A stretch of DNA of 64,000 nt from JAFAXD01 sp051985675 (GTDB taxonomy: Bacteria > Pseudomonadota > Alphaproteobacteria > Rhizobiales > Xanthobacteraceae): NCBI GenBank assembly GCA_051985675.1, contig JBPYFJ010000054.1, positions 48,070-112,069 on the forward strand, written 5' to 3'. Of the stretch, positions 44,868-53,963 are shown piece by piece. How positions within the stretch are numbered: the first letter of the stretch is position 1; each line of letters opens with the position of its first letter. The notes beneath the pieces were generated by a model, which did no database searches, was not told where the DNA came from, and was given only the letters and a program-made list of their open reading frames with translations. The position numbers and the translations under genes were made by a program.

Positions 44868-45104
44868 ATGTCGCGCAAACTCACGTCAATGCTGATCGCC
44901 GGTGCGGCAGTTGCGCTCCTGGCGGATCCGGCGGCGGCCAGGACCGCGCATGCGGCCGGTCATCATCCGAAGGCGAAAATCGCCCGCACCTACCTGCAAC
45001 ACCGCGCCGTCGCCGGCCCACAATTCCATATCCCGGAGAGCCGCCGGGTCCCGGCGGTGACCGCCTTCCAGCACTACGACGACATTTTTGTTCTCGATCC
45101 CTGA
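44868..45104 (+). CDS. Small exported protein, 78 aa
   Basis: The signal peptide (MLIAGAAVALLADPAAART) is followed by a His/Lys/Arg-rich mature part of about 50 residues (HAAGHHPKAKIARTYLQHRAV) ending in HYDDIFVLDP. I do not recognise a family. No clear ribosome binding site is visible. It converges with tupA, 38 bases away. Confidence 0.5.
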   Translation: MSRKLTSMLIAGAAVALLADPAAARTAHAAGHHPKAKIARTYLQHRAVAGPQFHIPESRRVPAVTAFQHYDDIFVLDP

Positions 45105-45142
45105 CGCGCGAGGGCTTTCTCTTCGCGCCCCAGGAACGATCG

Positions 45143-45994
45143 TCACGCGCCCGGCACGGTAGCGTTGGGGAAGAACAACTGCTGGCCGTCGATCTTATAA
45201 TCCGCGATCGCCTTCTGGCCTGCGGGTGAGATCAGCCAGTCGATGAAGGCCTGTCCAAGCGCCTGCTTGACGTGCGGATGTTTCTGCGGGTTCACCAGGA
45301 TCACGCCGTACTGGTTGAACAATTTGTTGTCGCCCTCGACCGCGATGGCGAGATCGCCACGATTCTTGAACGCGATCCAGGTGCCGCGGTCGGAGAGCAG
45401 GTAGGCATTCATGGCTGACGCGGTGTTGAGCGCAGCGCCCATGCCCTGGCCGATGTCGCGATACCAGGGGCCCTTGTCGGCCGCGATATCGATTCCGGTC
45501 TGCTTCCAAAGCGCTAACTCGGCCTGATGCGTGCCGGAGCGATCGCCGCGCGAGACGAATGGCGCCCCCTTGGCTTTGATCGCCTTGAGCGCGGCGACGA
45601 TGTCCTTGCTGCCGGCGATGCCGGCGGGATCGCTCTTCGGTCCGATCAGGACGAAGTCGTTGTACATGACCGGATTGCGTTTAACGCCCGCGCCTTCCGC
45701 CACGAACTGCTGTTCGGCGGGTTTGGCATGCACGAACACGACGTCGGCGTCGCCGCGCCGGCCGGTGTCGAGCGCCTGGCCGGTGCCTTGCGCGATCACC
45801 TTCACGTCGATGCCGGTCTTGGCTTTGAAGATCGGCAGGATGTGACCAAATAGCCCGGAGTCCTGGGTCGAGGTCGTGGACGCGACGACGATCGACTTGT
45901 CGGACGAAGGCTCGCGCGGCTTGTCCTGCGCGAGTGCCGGGGCGGCCAGCGCCAATGTCGCAACCCAAGCGATCAGCACGCGGCGTGACGGCAT
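45143..45994 (-). CDS. tupA: Tungstate-type ABC transporter binding protein (TupA-like)
   Basis: 283 residues. The signal peptide ends at PALAQDK. VASTTSTQDSGLFGHILPIF near 37-56 is the TupA/TunA-type oxyanion-binding start, and PFVSRGDRSGTHQAELALWKQ near 144-164 is a second binding segment. TupA binds tungstate far better than molybdate in studied examples. GGGAGA is seven bases before the ATG. It is the last gene of tupBCA, 16 bases after tupC. Confidence 0.9.
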   Translation of the reverse strand: MPSRRVLIAWVATLALAAPALAQDKPREPSSDKSIVVASTTSTQDSGLFGHILPIFKAKTGIDVKVIAQGTGQALDTGRRGDADVVFVHAKPAEQQFVAEGAGVKRNPVMYNDFVLIGPKSDPAGIAGSKDIVAALKAIKAKGAPFVSRGDRSGTHQAELALWKQTGIDIAADKGPWYRDIGQGMGAALNTASAMNAYLLSDRGTWIAFKNRGDLAIAVEGDNKLFNQYGVILVNPQKHPHVKQALGQAFIDWLISPAGQKAIADYKIDGQQLFFPNATVPGA

Positions 45995-46010
45995 CGTGTC
46001 TCTCCCTTGA

Positions 46011-46727
46011 CTACCCAACGAGGTCGCCGCGCAGGAATGCGGCGGCCTCCGCGGTCTGCGGCGCGTTGAAGAACGCCGCCACCGGCGCGCACTCGTGCAC
46101 GCGTCCGCGCAGCATGAACACGACCTCGCCCGCGAGGCGGCGCGCCTGTCCGAGGTTTTGGGTCGCCATCACGACTTTGACGCCGGACGCCGCCGCGGCG
46201 CCGATCACCTCTTCGACCGCACGCACCGAGGCCGGATCGAGGCTCGCGGTCGGCTCGTCAAGAAACAGCACTTCGGGTTCGCGCGCGAGCGCGCGCGCGA
46301 GCGCCAGCCGTTGCTGCTCGCCGCCCGACAATCGCCGGGCCGGCCGGTCCCGCACATGCGCGAGGCCGACCCGGGCGAGCAGATTATCGATGCGCCGCCT
46401 GCGCTCACCCCGCGGGCATTGCGGCAAGCCGAAAGCCACATTCGCAGCCGCCGATCGGCGCAGCATGATTGGGCGCTGAAACACGACCGCGATCCGCGTA
46501 CCATCGGTGTCTGGCTTGCCGCCCCAGGTCACCTGACCCGACGTGGGGGCGGCGAGGCTTGCGGCGAGACGGATCAGCGATGTCTTGCCGGCGCCATTCG
46601 GGCCGACCAGCACGGTGGGCCGGCCTGGCCCCAACGCCAACGCGACGCGATCCAGGATCGCAACGTCGTTTGCGCGGAGCGACGTGTCGGCAAACACAAT
46701 CGGGAGGTCGCTCGACGGCGCACGCAT
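46011..46727 (-). CDS. tupC: Tungstate-type ABC transporter ATPase (TupC-like)
   Basis: 238 residues. Walker A GPNGAGKTS near 42-50, signature LSGGEQQRLALARAL near 125-139, Walker B VLFLDEPTASLDP near 146-158, then VKVVMATQNLGQARRLA. The ATG at 46727 starts the protein, four bases after tupB. No regulatory C-terminal domain is present. Confidence 0.9.
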   Translation of the reverse strand: MRAPSSDLPIVFADTSLRANDVAILDRVALALGPGRPTVLVGPNGAGKTSLIRLAASLAAPTSGQVTWGGKPDTDGTRIAVVFQRPIMLRRSAAANVAFGLPQCPRGERRRRIDNLLARVGLAHVRDRPARRLSGGEQQRLALARALAREPEVLFLDEPTASLDPASVRAVEEVIGAAAASGVKVVMATQNLGQARRLAGEVVFMLRGRVHECAPVAAFFNAPQTAEAAAFLRGDLVG

Positions 46728-46731
46728 GACG

Positions 46732-47439
46732 TCATCCCGCCCGCAGCTCGCCGAAGCGGCGCACGCCCCACGCCAGTGCGTTGACCACGATGATGAGCGC
46801 AATCAGCACAAGGCCGAGGCCGAGCGCGAGCGGCAGGTCACCCTTGGAGGTCTCAAGCGCAATCGTCGTGGTCATCACCCGCGTGAAGCCTTCGATGTTG
46901 CCGCCCACGATGATCACCGTGCCGACCTCCGCGGCTGCTCGGCCAAAGCCCGCAAGCAGGGCGGTGGTCAGGCTGAAGCGCGCGTCCCAGATCAGCGTCA
47001 CCACGCGCCGCATCGGCGCGACCCGCATGGCGGTCAGTTCGTCGCGGTACTCCAGCCAGACGTCCTCGACGGTCTGGCGTGTCAGCGCGGCGATGATCGG
47101 CATGACCAGAATGGCCTGGGCCAGCGCCATCGCCTGCGGCGTAAACAGAATTCCCAGAAAGCCGAGCGGACCGGAGCGGGACAGTAGCAGGTAGACGACG
47201 AGCCCGACGACGACCGGCGGCAGCCCCATCGAGGCGTTGAGCACGACAATGACGGCCGCCCGTCCGGGAAAACGCGTCAAGGCGAGTGCCGCGCCCAGCG
47301 GTAGAGCGATGACCGCCGCGAGCACGGTAGCGGCGAGGCTCACGAACAGCGAAAGCCTGACGATGCCGTAGAGTGCGGGATCGCCGGCGAGCAAAAGGCC
47401 AAGTGCTGATGCGCTGTCGTGCACAACGTTTTTTTGCAT
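46732..47439 (-). CDS. tupB: Tungstate-type ABC permease (TupB-like)
   Basis: 235 residues with about five or six helices. The cytoplasmic EAA-like loop is FGRAAAEVGTVIIVGGNIEGFTRVMT, typical of TupB/WtpB oxyanion permeases. It precedes tupC by four bases. The cytochrome/Vgb fusion gene ends 29 bases upstream on the same strand, so all four may be one transcript. Confidence 0.9.
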   Translation of the reverse strand: MQKNVVHDSASALGLLLAGDPALYGIVRLSLFVSLAATVLAAVIALPLGAALALTRFPGRAAVIVVLNASMGLPPVVVGLVVYLLLSRSGPLGFLGILFTPQAMALAQAILVMPIIAALTRQTVEDVWLEYRDELTAMRVAPMRRVVTLIWDARFSLTTALLAGFGRAAAEVGTVIIVGGNIEGFTRVMTTTIALETSKGDLPLALGLGLVLIALIIVVNALAWGVRRFGELRAG

Positions 47440-47468
47440 GACTCCGGCGCGGGTTCAAACACGAACTG

Positions 47469-48917
47469 CTACGGCTGATGCGGTATCGGTGCTGATAGCG
47501 TAGGGCTATATGTGGCTGGCCCGGCCGGCTTGACCGTCAGGCGTACCAGCTTGGGCATACGCGAGCTTACGCACCACAGCGCGCCATCCCGGGTGAAATC
47601 CATGGACCTGCAGTCGGTATCGGGGGTCGGCAGCGGATAAACCGAAAACGCGTCCGTGCGCGGATCGAACCGCCCGATGTAGTTGCCACCGAAGTGACTG
47701 AACCAGATCGCGTCGCGGCGGTCGACGTTGACGGCGTAAGTTCCGTAGGCCTTGCCGCCGTTCGCCGGCGCACGCCAGCCGCGCCAGCGCCTGGTGCGCG
47801 GATCGAACATGCTGATGCTGCCGAATTCGTGTTCGGAAAGCCAGACGTTGCCGCGGGAGTCGAACGCGATCCCGCGCAGGCCCGGGTCCTCGCTCGCCCG
47901 CGGATGCGGATACTCGAGCGCCTTGCCGGTCCTCGGATCGATTTCGACCAGCTTGTTGGCGATGAATTCGGCCATCCAGATATGACCGTTGCGGGCAACC
48001 TCGATACCGTCGGGAAACGCCCGGTAGGTCGGGACCGGAAAGAAGTCGAAATGCCCGGTCTTGCGATCGATGCGCCCGGCGCCGTCGCCATAGGCTAGCG
48101 AGAACACCGGGTCGCGTTCGGCGTTGAACGCTAGCGTATGTGGGTAAACAAACGGCCGCGGCCGGTGCGGCAACAGAAACTCGCTGAACAACTCGGTCCT
48201 TGGATCAAACATTGCGACCTTGTTGTCGGGCAGGCCGGGGAGCGTGAACCAGACCAGCCCGTCACGATCGACCCGAAGGCCCTGCGGCTGGCCGTTGCGG
48301 GTCGGAACCGGCCAGCACCGGAAGCGCTCGCCGCGCGGATCAAACATCACGATGGTGTTGCGCTCGATGCCGGCGTACCAGACCCGTCCATCCGGGGCGA
48401 CTGCGAGATCGTGGCCCACGCCGCAGCTGCCCGCGTCGAACTCCTTGATCTCATACGTGCGCGGATCGGCCGGCGTCACGTCCGGTGGCGGCGGCAAGGC
48501 GGGGTCTGCACGCAGCGCGGTGGCCGGGACCTCGGGCGGGGACGGCATGGCCGCCCCGGTTGCGGCGTGTTCGAGCGTTGCGATGTGATAGGCAATTAGG
48601 GCCGCAACGTCGTCGTTGATGACATCGCGCGGGAAGCTCGGCATCAGCTGCAGCGGCGTGCGCAGCGATTCCAGTAAAAGCTCCAGCGTCACCGGCCCGG
48701 AGGGCCGCTCCACCAGCGGAAAACCGACCAAGGTGCCGCGTCCGTCGCGCCCGTGACAGGCGGCGCAATAACGTGCGTAGAAATAGGCGCCGGTGGTGCG
48801 ATCAACCTCCGGACTGGCGGAGACCGGGTCCGGCTGCTGTGCGCAAACCGGCAGCGCGAGCAAAAGCGCCGCGGCCGACGCAGCGAGCGCACTCCCAATG
48901 CCCCGTCTCACGCGCAT
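47469..48917 (-). CDS. Cytochrome c fused to Vgb-like beta-propeller
   Basis: 482 residues. The signal peptide ends near ALPVCAQQ. One haem motif C51AACH lies in a cytochrome domain of about 90 residues, with a likely axial Met in LQLMPSFP near 92. After a Pro-rich linker (residues ~125-155), the remaining 320 residues are NHL/Vgb-type propeller repeats (GLRVDRDGLVWFTLPG, GIEVARNGHIWMAEF). Vgb proper is a streptogramin lyase, but related propellers have varied roles. The fusion suggests redox sensing or oxidation of a bound ligand. Confidence 0.87.
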   Translation of the reverse strand: MRVRRGIGSALAASAAALLLALPVCAQQPDPVSASPEVDRTTGAYFYARYCAACHGRDGRGTLVGFPLVERPSGPVTLELLLESLRTPLQLMPSFPRDVINDDVAALIAYHIATLEHAATGAAMPSPPEVPATALRADPALPPPPDVTPADPRTYEIKEFDAGSCGVGHDLAVAPDGRVWYAGIERNTIVMFDPRGERFRCWPVPTRNGQPQGLRVDRDGLVWFTLPGLPDNKVAMFDPRTELFSEFLLPHRPRPFVYPHTLAFNAERDPVFSLAYGDGAGRIDRKTGHFDFFPVPTYRAFPDGIEVARNGHIWMAEFIANKLVEIDPRTGKALEYPHPRASEDPGLRGIAFDSRGNVWLSEHEFGSISMFDPRTRRWRGWRAPANGGKAYGTYAVNVDRRDAIWFSHFGGNYIGRFDPRTDAFSVYPLPTPDTDCRSMDFTRDGALWCVSSRMPKLVRLTVKPAGPATYSPTLSAPIPHQP

Positions 48918-49013
48918 CTCACCGGTTACACGACGACGCCCCGCGTGATCGCGTTTGGCAATCGCATACCAGCATTGAGGCGTTGCGCGCATGTGTCAAC
49001 GCGGCCGTTTGGC

Positions 49014-49066
49014 TGGACTCCGGATCGCGCGATGGTGCTGCGCGCCACACGGTCCGGAGTCGAGCA
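49014..49066. repeat. REP-like palindrome, TCCGGA family copy 1
   Basis: Perfect 9-bp arms GACTCCGGA (49016-49024) and TCCGGAGTC (49053-49061), spacer containing GGTGCTGCGCGCCAC. The spacer matches the copy at 56670-56730. It lies in the divergent region between the Vgb fusion and the beta-oxidation gene. Confidence 0.65.
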
Positions 49067-49118
49067 CGCCCGTGCAAAATGCTCTACGATGCCCCGCTCA
49101 ACACAGGGAACCTCATCC

Positions 49119-51185
49119 GTGCCTCCGGTTACTCTCACCATCGACGGTTCGGTCGGCGTCATCACCGTCGACAATCCACCGGTCAACGCCGTCAGCAATG
49201 CGGTACGTGTCGGATTGGTTTCGGCGCTGGATGATGCCGGCCGCAATGCCGGAATTGACGCGGTGGTGCTGGCCTGCGCGGGCCGCACCTTCATGGCTGG
49301 CGCCGACATTTCGGAGTTCGGTCAGCCGCTGCGCGAACCTACGACGCTCGACGTGATCGCGACGATCGAGCGGATGAAAAAGCCGGTCGTCGCCGCGCTG
49401 TTCGGAACCCCGATGGGTGCGGGGTTCGAGATCGCGCTCGCCTGTCATTTCCGGGTCGCGGCCCCCGCCGCGCGCATGGCCTTGCCCGAGATCAAGCTGG
49501 GGCTGATGCCGGGCGCCGGCGGCACCCAGCGCCTGCCGCGCCTCGCCGGGATGGACAAGGCGCTCACCATGATCCTGTCCGGCGATCCGCTCACCGCGGC
49601 GGACGCCCTGGCATGCGGCGTGGTCGACGAGATTGCGGACGGCGACGTGGCGGCGGCAGCGACCGCGTTCGCGCGCCGGGCTGTCGCCGAGAAACGCCCG
49701 CTGGCGCTCGCCCGCGACCGCGACGACAAGCTAGCGCCACTCAGGGCAGATCCCGCCAGGTTCGACGCGATCGCCGCCAAAGCGCCGCGGCGCGTCGGCG
49801 GACCGCTGGCGCCGGCCCGCGCCCTGCAGTCGTTGCGCGACGCGATCGAACTGCCGATCGATCGCGCGCTGGCACGCGAGCGGGCAAATTTCCTCGAACT
49901 GGTGGCGAGCGAAGAATCCAAGGGACAGCGGCACATCTTTTTCGCCGAACGCGAAGCCGCCAAGGCGGCGGGCGCCGGCGATGTCAAACCGGCGGAGGTC
50001 AAGCAGGCCGCCGTGATCGGCGCCGGCACCATGGGCGGCGGCATTGCCATGTGCTTTGCCAACGCGGGGATTCCTGTGACCATCGTCGAGACCTCGCAGG
50101 AGGCGCTCGACCGCGGCCTTGCCACCATTGCCAAGAACTATCAGGCGTCGGCCGCGCGCGGCGGCCTCGCCAAGGACGACGTTACGCGCCGCATGGGTTT
50201 GCTGCAGGGGACCACCGACCTCGCCGCGGTCGCCGGCGCCGATCTGATCGTCGAGGCCGTGTTCGAGGACGTGGGGGTCAAGAACCAGGTGTTCACCGCG
50301 CTCGATCGCATCGCCAAGCCGGGCGCGGTGCTCGCGACCAACACGTCCTATCTCGACGTCAATGCGATCGCTGGCATGACGGGGCGCCCCGACGCCGTGG
50401 TTGGGATGCACTTCTTCAGCCCGGCGAACGTGATGCGGCTCTTGGAAGTGGTGCGCGGCAACAAGACCTCGCCGCGGGCGCTCGCAACCGCGGTAGGCGT
50501 CGGCCGCAAGATCGGCAAGGCGCCGGTCGTGGTCGGCGTCTGTCACGGCTTTGTGGGCAACCGCATGCACCGCATCCGCTCGGTCGAGACCGAGCGCGTG
50601 CTGCTCGAGGGCCCGCTGCCGCGGGAGATAGACGCCGCCATGACGGCGTTCGGGTTCGCGATGGGTCCGCTCGCCGTGAGCGATCTCGCCGGTCTCGACA
50701 TCAGCTGGCGCATGCGCAAGGCGGAGGGTTTCAGCGCACCGATCGCCGATCAGCTGTGCGAGCTCGGGCGCTTCGGGCAGAAGACCGGCCGCGGCTTCTA
50801 CCTCTACGAACCGGGCTCGCGCACGCCCAAACCGGACGAGGACGTGGAGCGGATCATTCTGGCGACCTCCTACAAGCTCGGCGTCGCCCGGCACGTCTTC
50901 CAGCCGAAGGACATCGTCGAGCGTCTGCTGTTTCCGATGATCAACGAAGGCGCACGCATTCTCCACGAAGGCATCGCGCAAAGCGCCGGCGATATCGACG
51001 TGATCTGGGTCTATGGCTATGGGTTTCCGGCGTGGCGCGGCGGCCCGATGCATTACGCCAACACGGTCGGGCTTGCGCATGTGTGCGACCGGTTGCAAAA
51101 GTTCGAAGCGCTGACCGGCGATCGCCGACACGAGCCGGCGCCGCTGCTGGCAAAGCTCGCGGCGGAGGGGAAGGGGTTTGAGTAG
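49119..51185 (+). CDS. Bifunctional enoyl-CoA hydratase/3-hydroxyacyl-CoA dehydrogenase
   Basis: 688 residues from GTG 49119, which has AGGGAA eight bases upstream; an ATG at 49089 would add ten residues and lacks a ribosome binding site. The N-terminal crotonase domain covers about 1-190 (oxyanion hole GTPMGAGFEIALACHF). The dehydrogenase begins with the Rossmann motif AAVIGAGTMGGGIAM near 300. FGQKTGRGFYLYEPGS and the second C-terminal dehydrogenase domain (YGYGFPAWRGGPMHYA) complete a FadB/FadJ-like architecture. It performs two consecutive beta-oxidation steps. No thiolase is adjacent. Confidence 0.93.
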   Translation: MPPVTLTIDGSVGVITVDNPPVNAVSNAVRVGLVSALDDAGRNAGIDAVVLACAGRTFMAGADISEFGQPLREPTTLDVIATIERMKKPVVAALFGTPMGAGFEIALACHFRVAAPAARMALPEIKLGLMPGAGGTQRLPRLAGMDKALTMILSGDPLTAADALACGVVDEIADGDVAAAATAFARRAVAEKRPLALARDRDDKLAPLRADPARFDAIAAKAPRRVGGPLAPARALQSLRDAIELPIDRALARERANFLELVASEESKGQRHIFFAEREAAKAAGAGDVKPAEVKQAAVIGAGTMGGGIAMCFANAGIPVTIVETSQEALDRGLATIAKNYQASAARGGLAKDDVTRRMGLLQGTTDLAAVAGADLIVEAVFEDVGVKNQVFTALDRIAKPGAVLATNTSYLDVNAIAGMTGRPDAVVGMHFFSPANVMRLLEVVRGNKTSPRALATAVGVGRKIGKAPVVVGVCHGFVGNRMHRIRSVETERVLLEGPLPREIDAAMTAFGFAMGPLAVSDLAGLDISWRMRKAEGFSAPIADQLCELGRFGQKTGRGFYLYEPGSRTPKPDEDVERIILATSYKLGVARHVFQPKDIVERLLFPMINEGARILHEGIAQSAGDIDVIWVYGYGFPAWRGGPMHYANTVGLAHVCDRLQKFEALTGDRRHEPAPLLAKLAAEGKGFE

Positions 51186-51194
51186 CTATCGTGT

Positions 51195-51310
51195 CCCGGA
51201 CGAGCGCCGCGCAGGGCGCGATGATCCGGGATCCAGGGGCGAATTTACGCAGCGACGACATTGTCCGCTGTGCCGCAACTTCTCCTGGACCCCGGATCAC
51301 GCGGTCCGGG
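51195..51310. repeat. REP-like palindrome, TCCGGA family copy 2
   Basis: Outer CCCGGA (51195-51200) and TCCGGG (51305-51310); inner GATCCGGG...CCAGG (51224-51237) pairs with CCTGG...CCCGGATC (51283-51298). It resembles the CCCGGACG...GATCCGGGATCCAG palindromes known from Bradyrhizobiaceae. Confidence 0.7.
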
Positions 51311-51346
51311 CAACGCCAATCAGAATCACTGTAGCGAGGAGGAGCG

Positions 51347-52465
51347 ATGCCCGGTGAATTGTTGTTGGTTGGGAGTATTCCGGTTGAAACTGCCGAGCAG
51401 GCGTTTCGCCAAGTTGGCGCGCCGCTCGGACAGTGGCTCGCCTACATGCCGGACGGCGAAGTCGGATTGCGCAGCTATTGGATCGATGGGCTCGCCTACC
51501 GGGTGCTCAACGGGCATCCCGAGATCGAGACCATCAAGCGGCCGGCGCCGGACGAGGACGGCGTCGAATGGTGGAAGCCGCGCGGCCGTCACGACGAGTT
51601 CGCGTTCCGGGTCAAGCCGGGAGTCAAGCGGGTGCGGTTCGGCGATCCTGGCTGGCGGCTCGGTTACACGCGCGATGCCGTCAATTCCTACGCGATCTTC
51701 CGCGCGCTTAAGCGGGAAGGCGTCATCCCGGCGCACGTGCGCTTTCAGGTCTGCCTGCCGCTGAGCTACAGCGCGGTGACCTATTTCTTCCCTGAGCCGG
51801 GCGACGTCGAGAAGGTGATCCCCGGAATCACCGCTGCGTTCCGGGCCGAGATCGCCAAGCTGGTGGAGCTCATTCCGCCACAGGACCTCGCGATCCAATG
51901 GGACCTCGCAATCGAGCACCGGCTGATCGAGAACAAGATGGCGGAGGACCCGAAGGCGGGCGCGCGCGAAGCCGAGCGGGTGATGGCCCCGGCCGGTGAG
52001 ATGCCGATTCCCGACGCGGTCGCGCTCGGCCATCACGCCTGCTTCGGCACGCTCAACGGATGGCCCTCGCGCCAGCCCGCGAGCCTCGAGGGCGCGGTAC
52101 TGCTGCTCAACGCCGCGATCGCCGCCTCAAACCGGCGCGTCGATTTCCTCCACATCCCGACGCTCGGCTCGACCGAGGATTCGTTCTTCGCGCCGCTCAA
52201 GGACCTCAAGACCGACGGCGCTACGACCTACATCGGGGCGATCCATCATCTGCACGGCGCGCGCGGCCTCAAGCCTCAGCTCGAGGCGGTGCGCAAATAT
52301 CTGCCCCGGTTTGGGCTCGCCGCGCCGTGCGGCTGGGGCCGCGCGCCCGAGCGCCCAGGTCGGCTGCTGAGCGAGCAGGATGGCAAGATCGCCAATCCGG
52401 TCGAGATCATCGTGCGCGACCATAAGGCTGCGGCCGCGGCGCTACGCGAGGTGGTGGGGAGTTGA
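51347..52465 (+). CDS. Second MetE-like zinc-site protein
   Basis: 372 residues of the UROD/MetE-like barrel. A candidate zinc site is His230-x-Cys232 (GHHACFG) and Cys328 (APCGWGR). Its length and the H-x-C...C spacing also resemble epoxyalkane:coenzyme M transferase of Xanthobacter, but I cannot show similarity beyond that. The protein has no N-terminal methionine-synthase half. GAGGAGGAGCG precedes the ATG. It is 29 bases from the convergent cysG and has no obvious operon partner. Confidence 0.72.
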   Translation: MPGELLLVGSIPVETAEQAFRQVGAPLGQWLAYMPDGEVGLRSYWIDGLAYRVLNGHPEIETIKRPAPDEDGVEWWKPRGRHDEFAFRVKPGVKRVRFGDPGWRLGYTRDAVNSYAIFRALKREGVIPAHVRFQVCLPLSYSAVTYFFPEPGDVEKVIPGITAAFRAEIAKLVELIPPQDLAIQWDLAIEHRLIENKMAEDPKAGAREAERVMAPAGEMPIPDAVALGHHACFGTLNGWPSRQPASLEGAVLLLNAAIAASNRRVDFLHIPTLGSTEDSFFAPLKDLKTDGATTYIGAIHHLHGARGLKPQLEAVRKYLPRFGLAAPCGWGRAPERPGRLLSEQDGKIANPVEIIVRDHKAAAAALREVVGS

Positions 52466-52493
52466 CGGGAGCTCGTGGATGGTTGAGCGGTGC

Positions 52494-53963
52494 TCAACCC
52501 ATCCTGCGCACATCGACCGCAGCCGTTTCCTGCATCACGCTCTCCAGCGCGCGCCCGATGAGCACCAGGACCGGGCCTTTGACGGCGGCTTGATCGAGCC
52601 TGTCGGCGATCTCCGAGATCGGGGCTGCGATTGCGACTTCGCCCGGCCTTGTCGCCTGCGCCATCGCGATTGCCGGCGTCGCCGGGTCGAGCCCCTGCGC
52701 GATCGCGCGGCTGGCGAGTTCGGCGAGCGTCTTCTTCGGCATGTAAACCACCGTGGTCGCTGACGGATCGGCCACACTCGACCAGTCGATGTCCGCCGGC
52801 AGGTGGCCATCGCGGTCGTGGCCGGTGATGTACTGTAGGCGCCGTGCGTGCGAGCGGTGGGTCAGCGAGACCCCGAGGCTTGCGGCTGCGCCCTGCGCGG
52901 CGGTGATGCCGGGTACGACCTCGACCACGATGCCGGCGGCGCGGCAGGCGGCGATCTCCTCGCCGGCGCGCGAGAAGATCAGCGGATCGCCGCCCTTGAG
53001 CCGAACGACGCGGCGGCCGCTTTTCGCGAGCGACACCATCAGCGCGTTGATGTCGTCCTGCTTGCACGAGGGCCCGTAGCCAGTCTTGCCGACCAGCATC
53101 TTCTTGGCTTCGCGGCGCGCGAATTCCAGCACGTCGCGGTCGACCAGCGCGTCGAACAGGATCACGTCGGCGGATTGCAGCGCGCGGACCGCTTTCAGGG
53201 TGAGCAGCTCCGGATCGCCGGGCCCCGCGCCGACCAATGTCACCGATCCCGATTCGGCGGCCTGTGCCTGACTGCGGGTCAGTTCCAGCAAGTCCTCAAA
53301 GTCGGTGTCCTCCGGCTCCTTGTTAGGGTTGCGGAGCGCATCAGCGGTGAACAATTGCCAGAAGCGCCGGCGCGCACCAAACGACAGGCCGGAAGCCTTG
53401 ACCTCCTCGCGCCAGCGCCGCGCCGCGTCCGCCCACGCGGCAAAGCCGCGCGGGATCAGCGCCTCGAGCTTGGCCCGAATGGCCTGACCAAACACCGGCG
53501 CTGCGCCGTCGGTCGAAATGCCGATCACCAGCGGGGAGCGGTTGACGATCGCGCCGAAGGCGAAATCGCAGAATTGCGGCTTGTCGATCACGTTGACCGG
53601 GACGCCGGCCTCGCGCGCCGCCTGCGCGAAGCGCGCGGCGTCCGCGTCGTGCTCAAAGCCGCCGATCGCAAGGGCTGCGCCGGCGAAATCAGCCGCCTGC
53701 CAGGCGCGCGCGTGAACGCGAACCGGGCCGCGCGGCGCCTGCGCGGCGATTTCGGCGAAGTCTTCGGCGTGCGCGCCGGCGTAGACGTCAACCTGGGCAC
53801 CGGCGGCCGACAGGAGTTCGACCTTCCAGGGCGCCCCGGGGCCCGCGCCGGCGAGCATCGCGCGCTTGCCCTCAAGCGCAAAGAACACCGGCAGGCGCGC
53901 CAGGTCATCCATGCGCGGCGAACGCGCTTCGCTCGGTTGGCGGGTCCGGTCAGACGCGCGCAT
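52494..53963 (-). CDS. cysG: Sirohaem synthase (precorrin-2 oxidase/ferrochelatase + uroporphyrinogen-III methyltransferase)
   Basis: 489 residues. An N-terminal Met8-like dehydrogenase/ferrochelatase domain (residues ~18-235; FALEGKRAMLAGAGPGAPWK) joins a C-terminal SUMT domain (LVGAGPGDPELLTLKA near 244-259, VRLKGGDPLIFSRAGEE near 321-337). It makes sirohaem, the cofactor needed by NirA. The ATG at 53963 has GGAGG at proper distance and overlaps the end of nasA by 14 bases, so translation is coupled. Confidence 0.95.
   Translation of the reverse strand: MRASDRTRQPSEARSPRMDDLARLPVFFALEGKRAMLAGAGPGAPWKVELLSAAGAQVDVYAGAHAEDFAEIAAQAPRGPVRVHARAWQAADFAGAALAIGGFEHDADAARFAQAAREAGVPVNVIDKPQFCDFAFGAIVNRSPLVIGISTDGAAPVFGQAIRAKLEALIPRGFAAWADAARRWREEVKASGLSFGARRRFWQLFTADALRNPNKEPEDTDFEDLLELTRSQAQAAESGSVTLVGAGPGDPELLTLKAVRALQSADVILFDALVDRDVLEFARREAKKMLVGKTGYGPSCKQDDINALMVSLAKSGRRVVRLKGGDPLIFSRAGEEIAACRAAGIVVEVVPGITAAQGAAASLGVSLTHRSHARRLQYITGHDRDGHLPADIDWSSVADPSATTVVYMPKKTLAELASRAIAQGLDPATPAIAMAQATRPGEVAIAAPISEIADRLDQAAVKGPVLVLIGRALESVMQETAAVDVRRMG

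Noticed and set aside
49613..51181. 522-codon same-strand and 466-codon antisense frames inside the beta-oxidation gene
   Set aside because: Both are out of phase with a complete FadB-like protein and show no domain.
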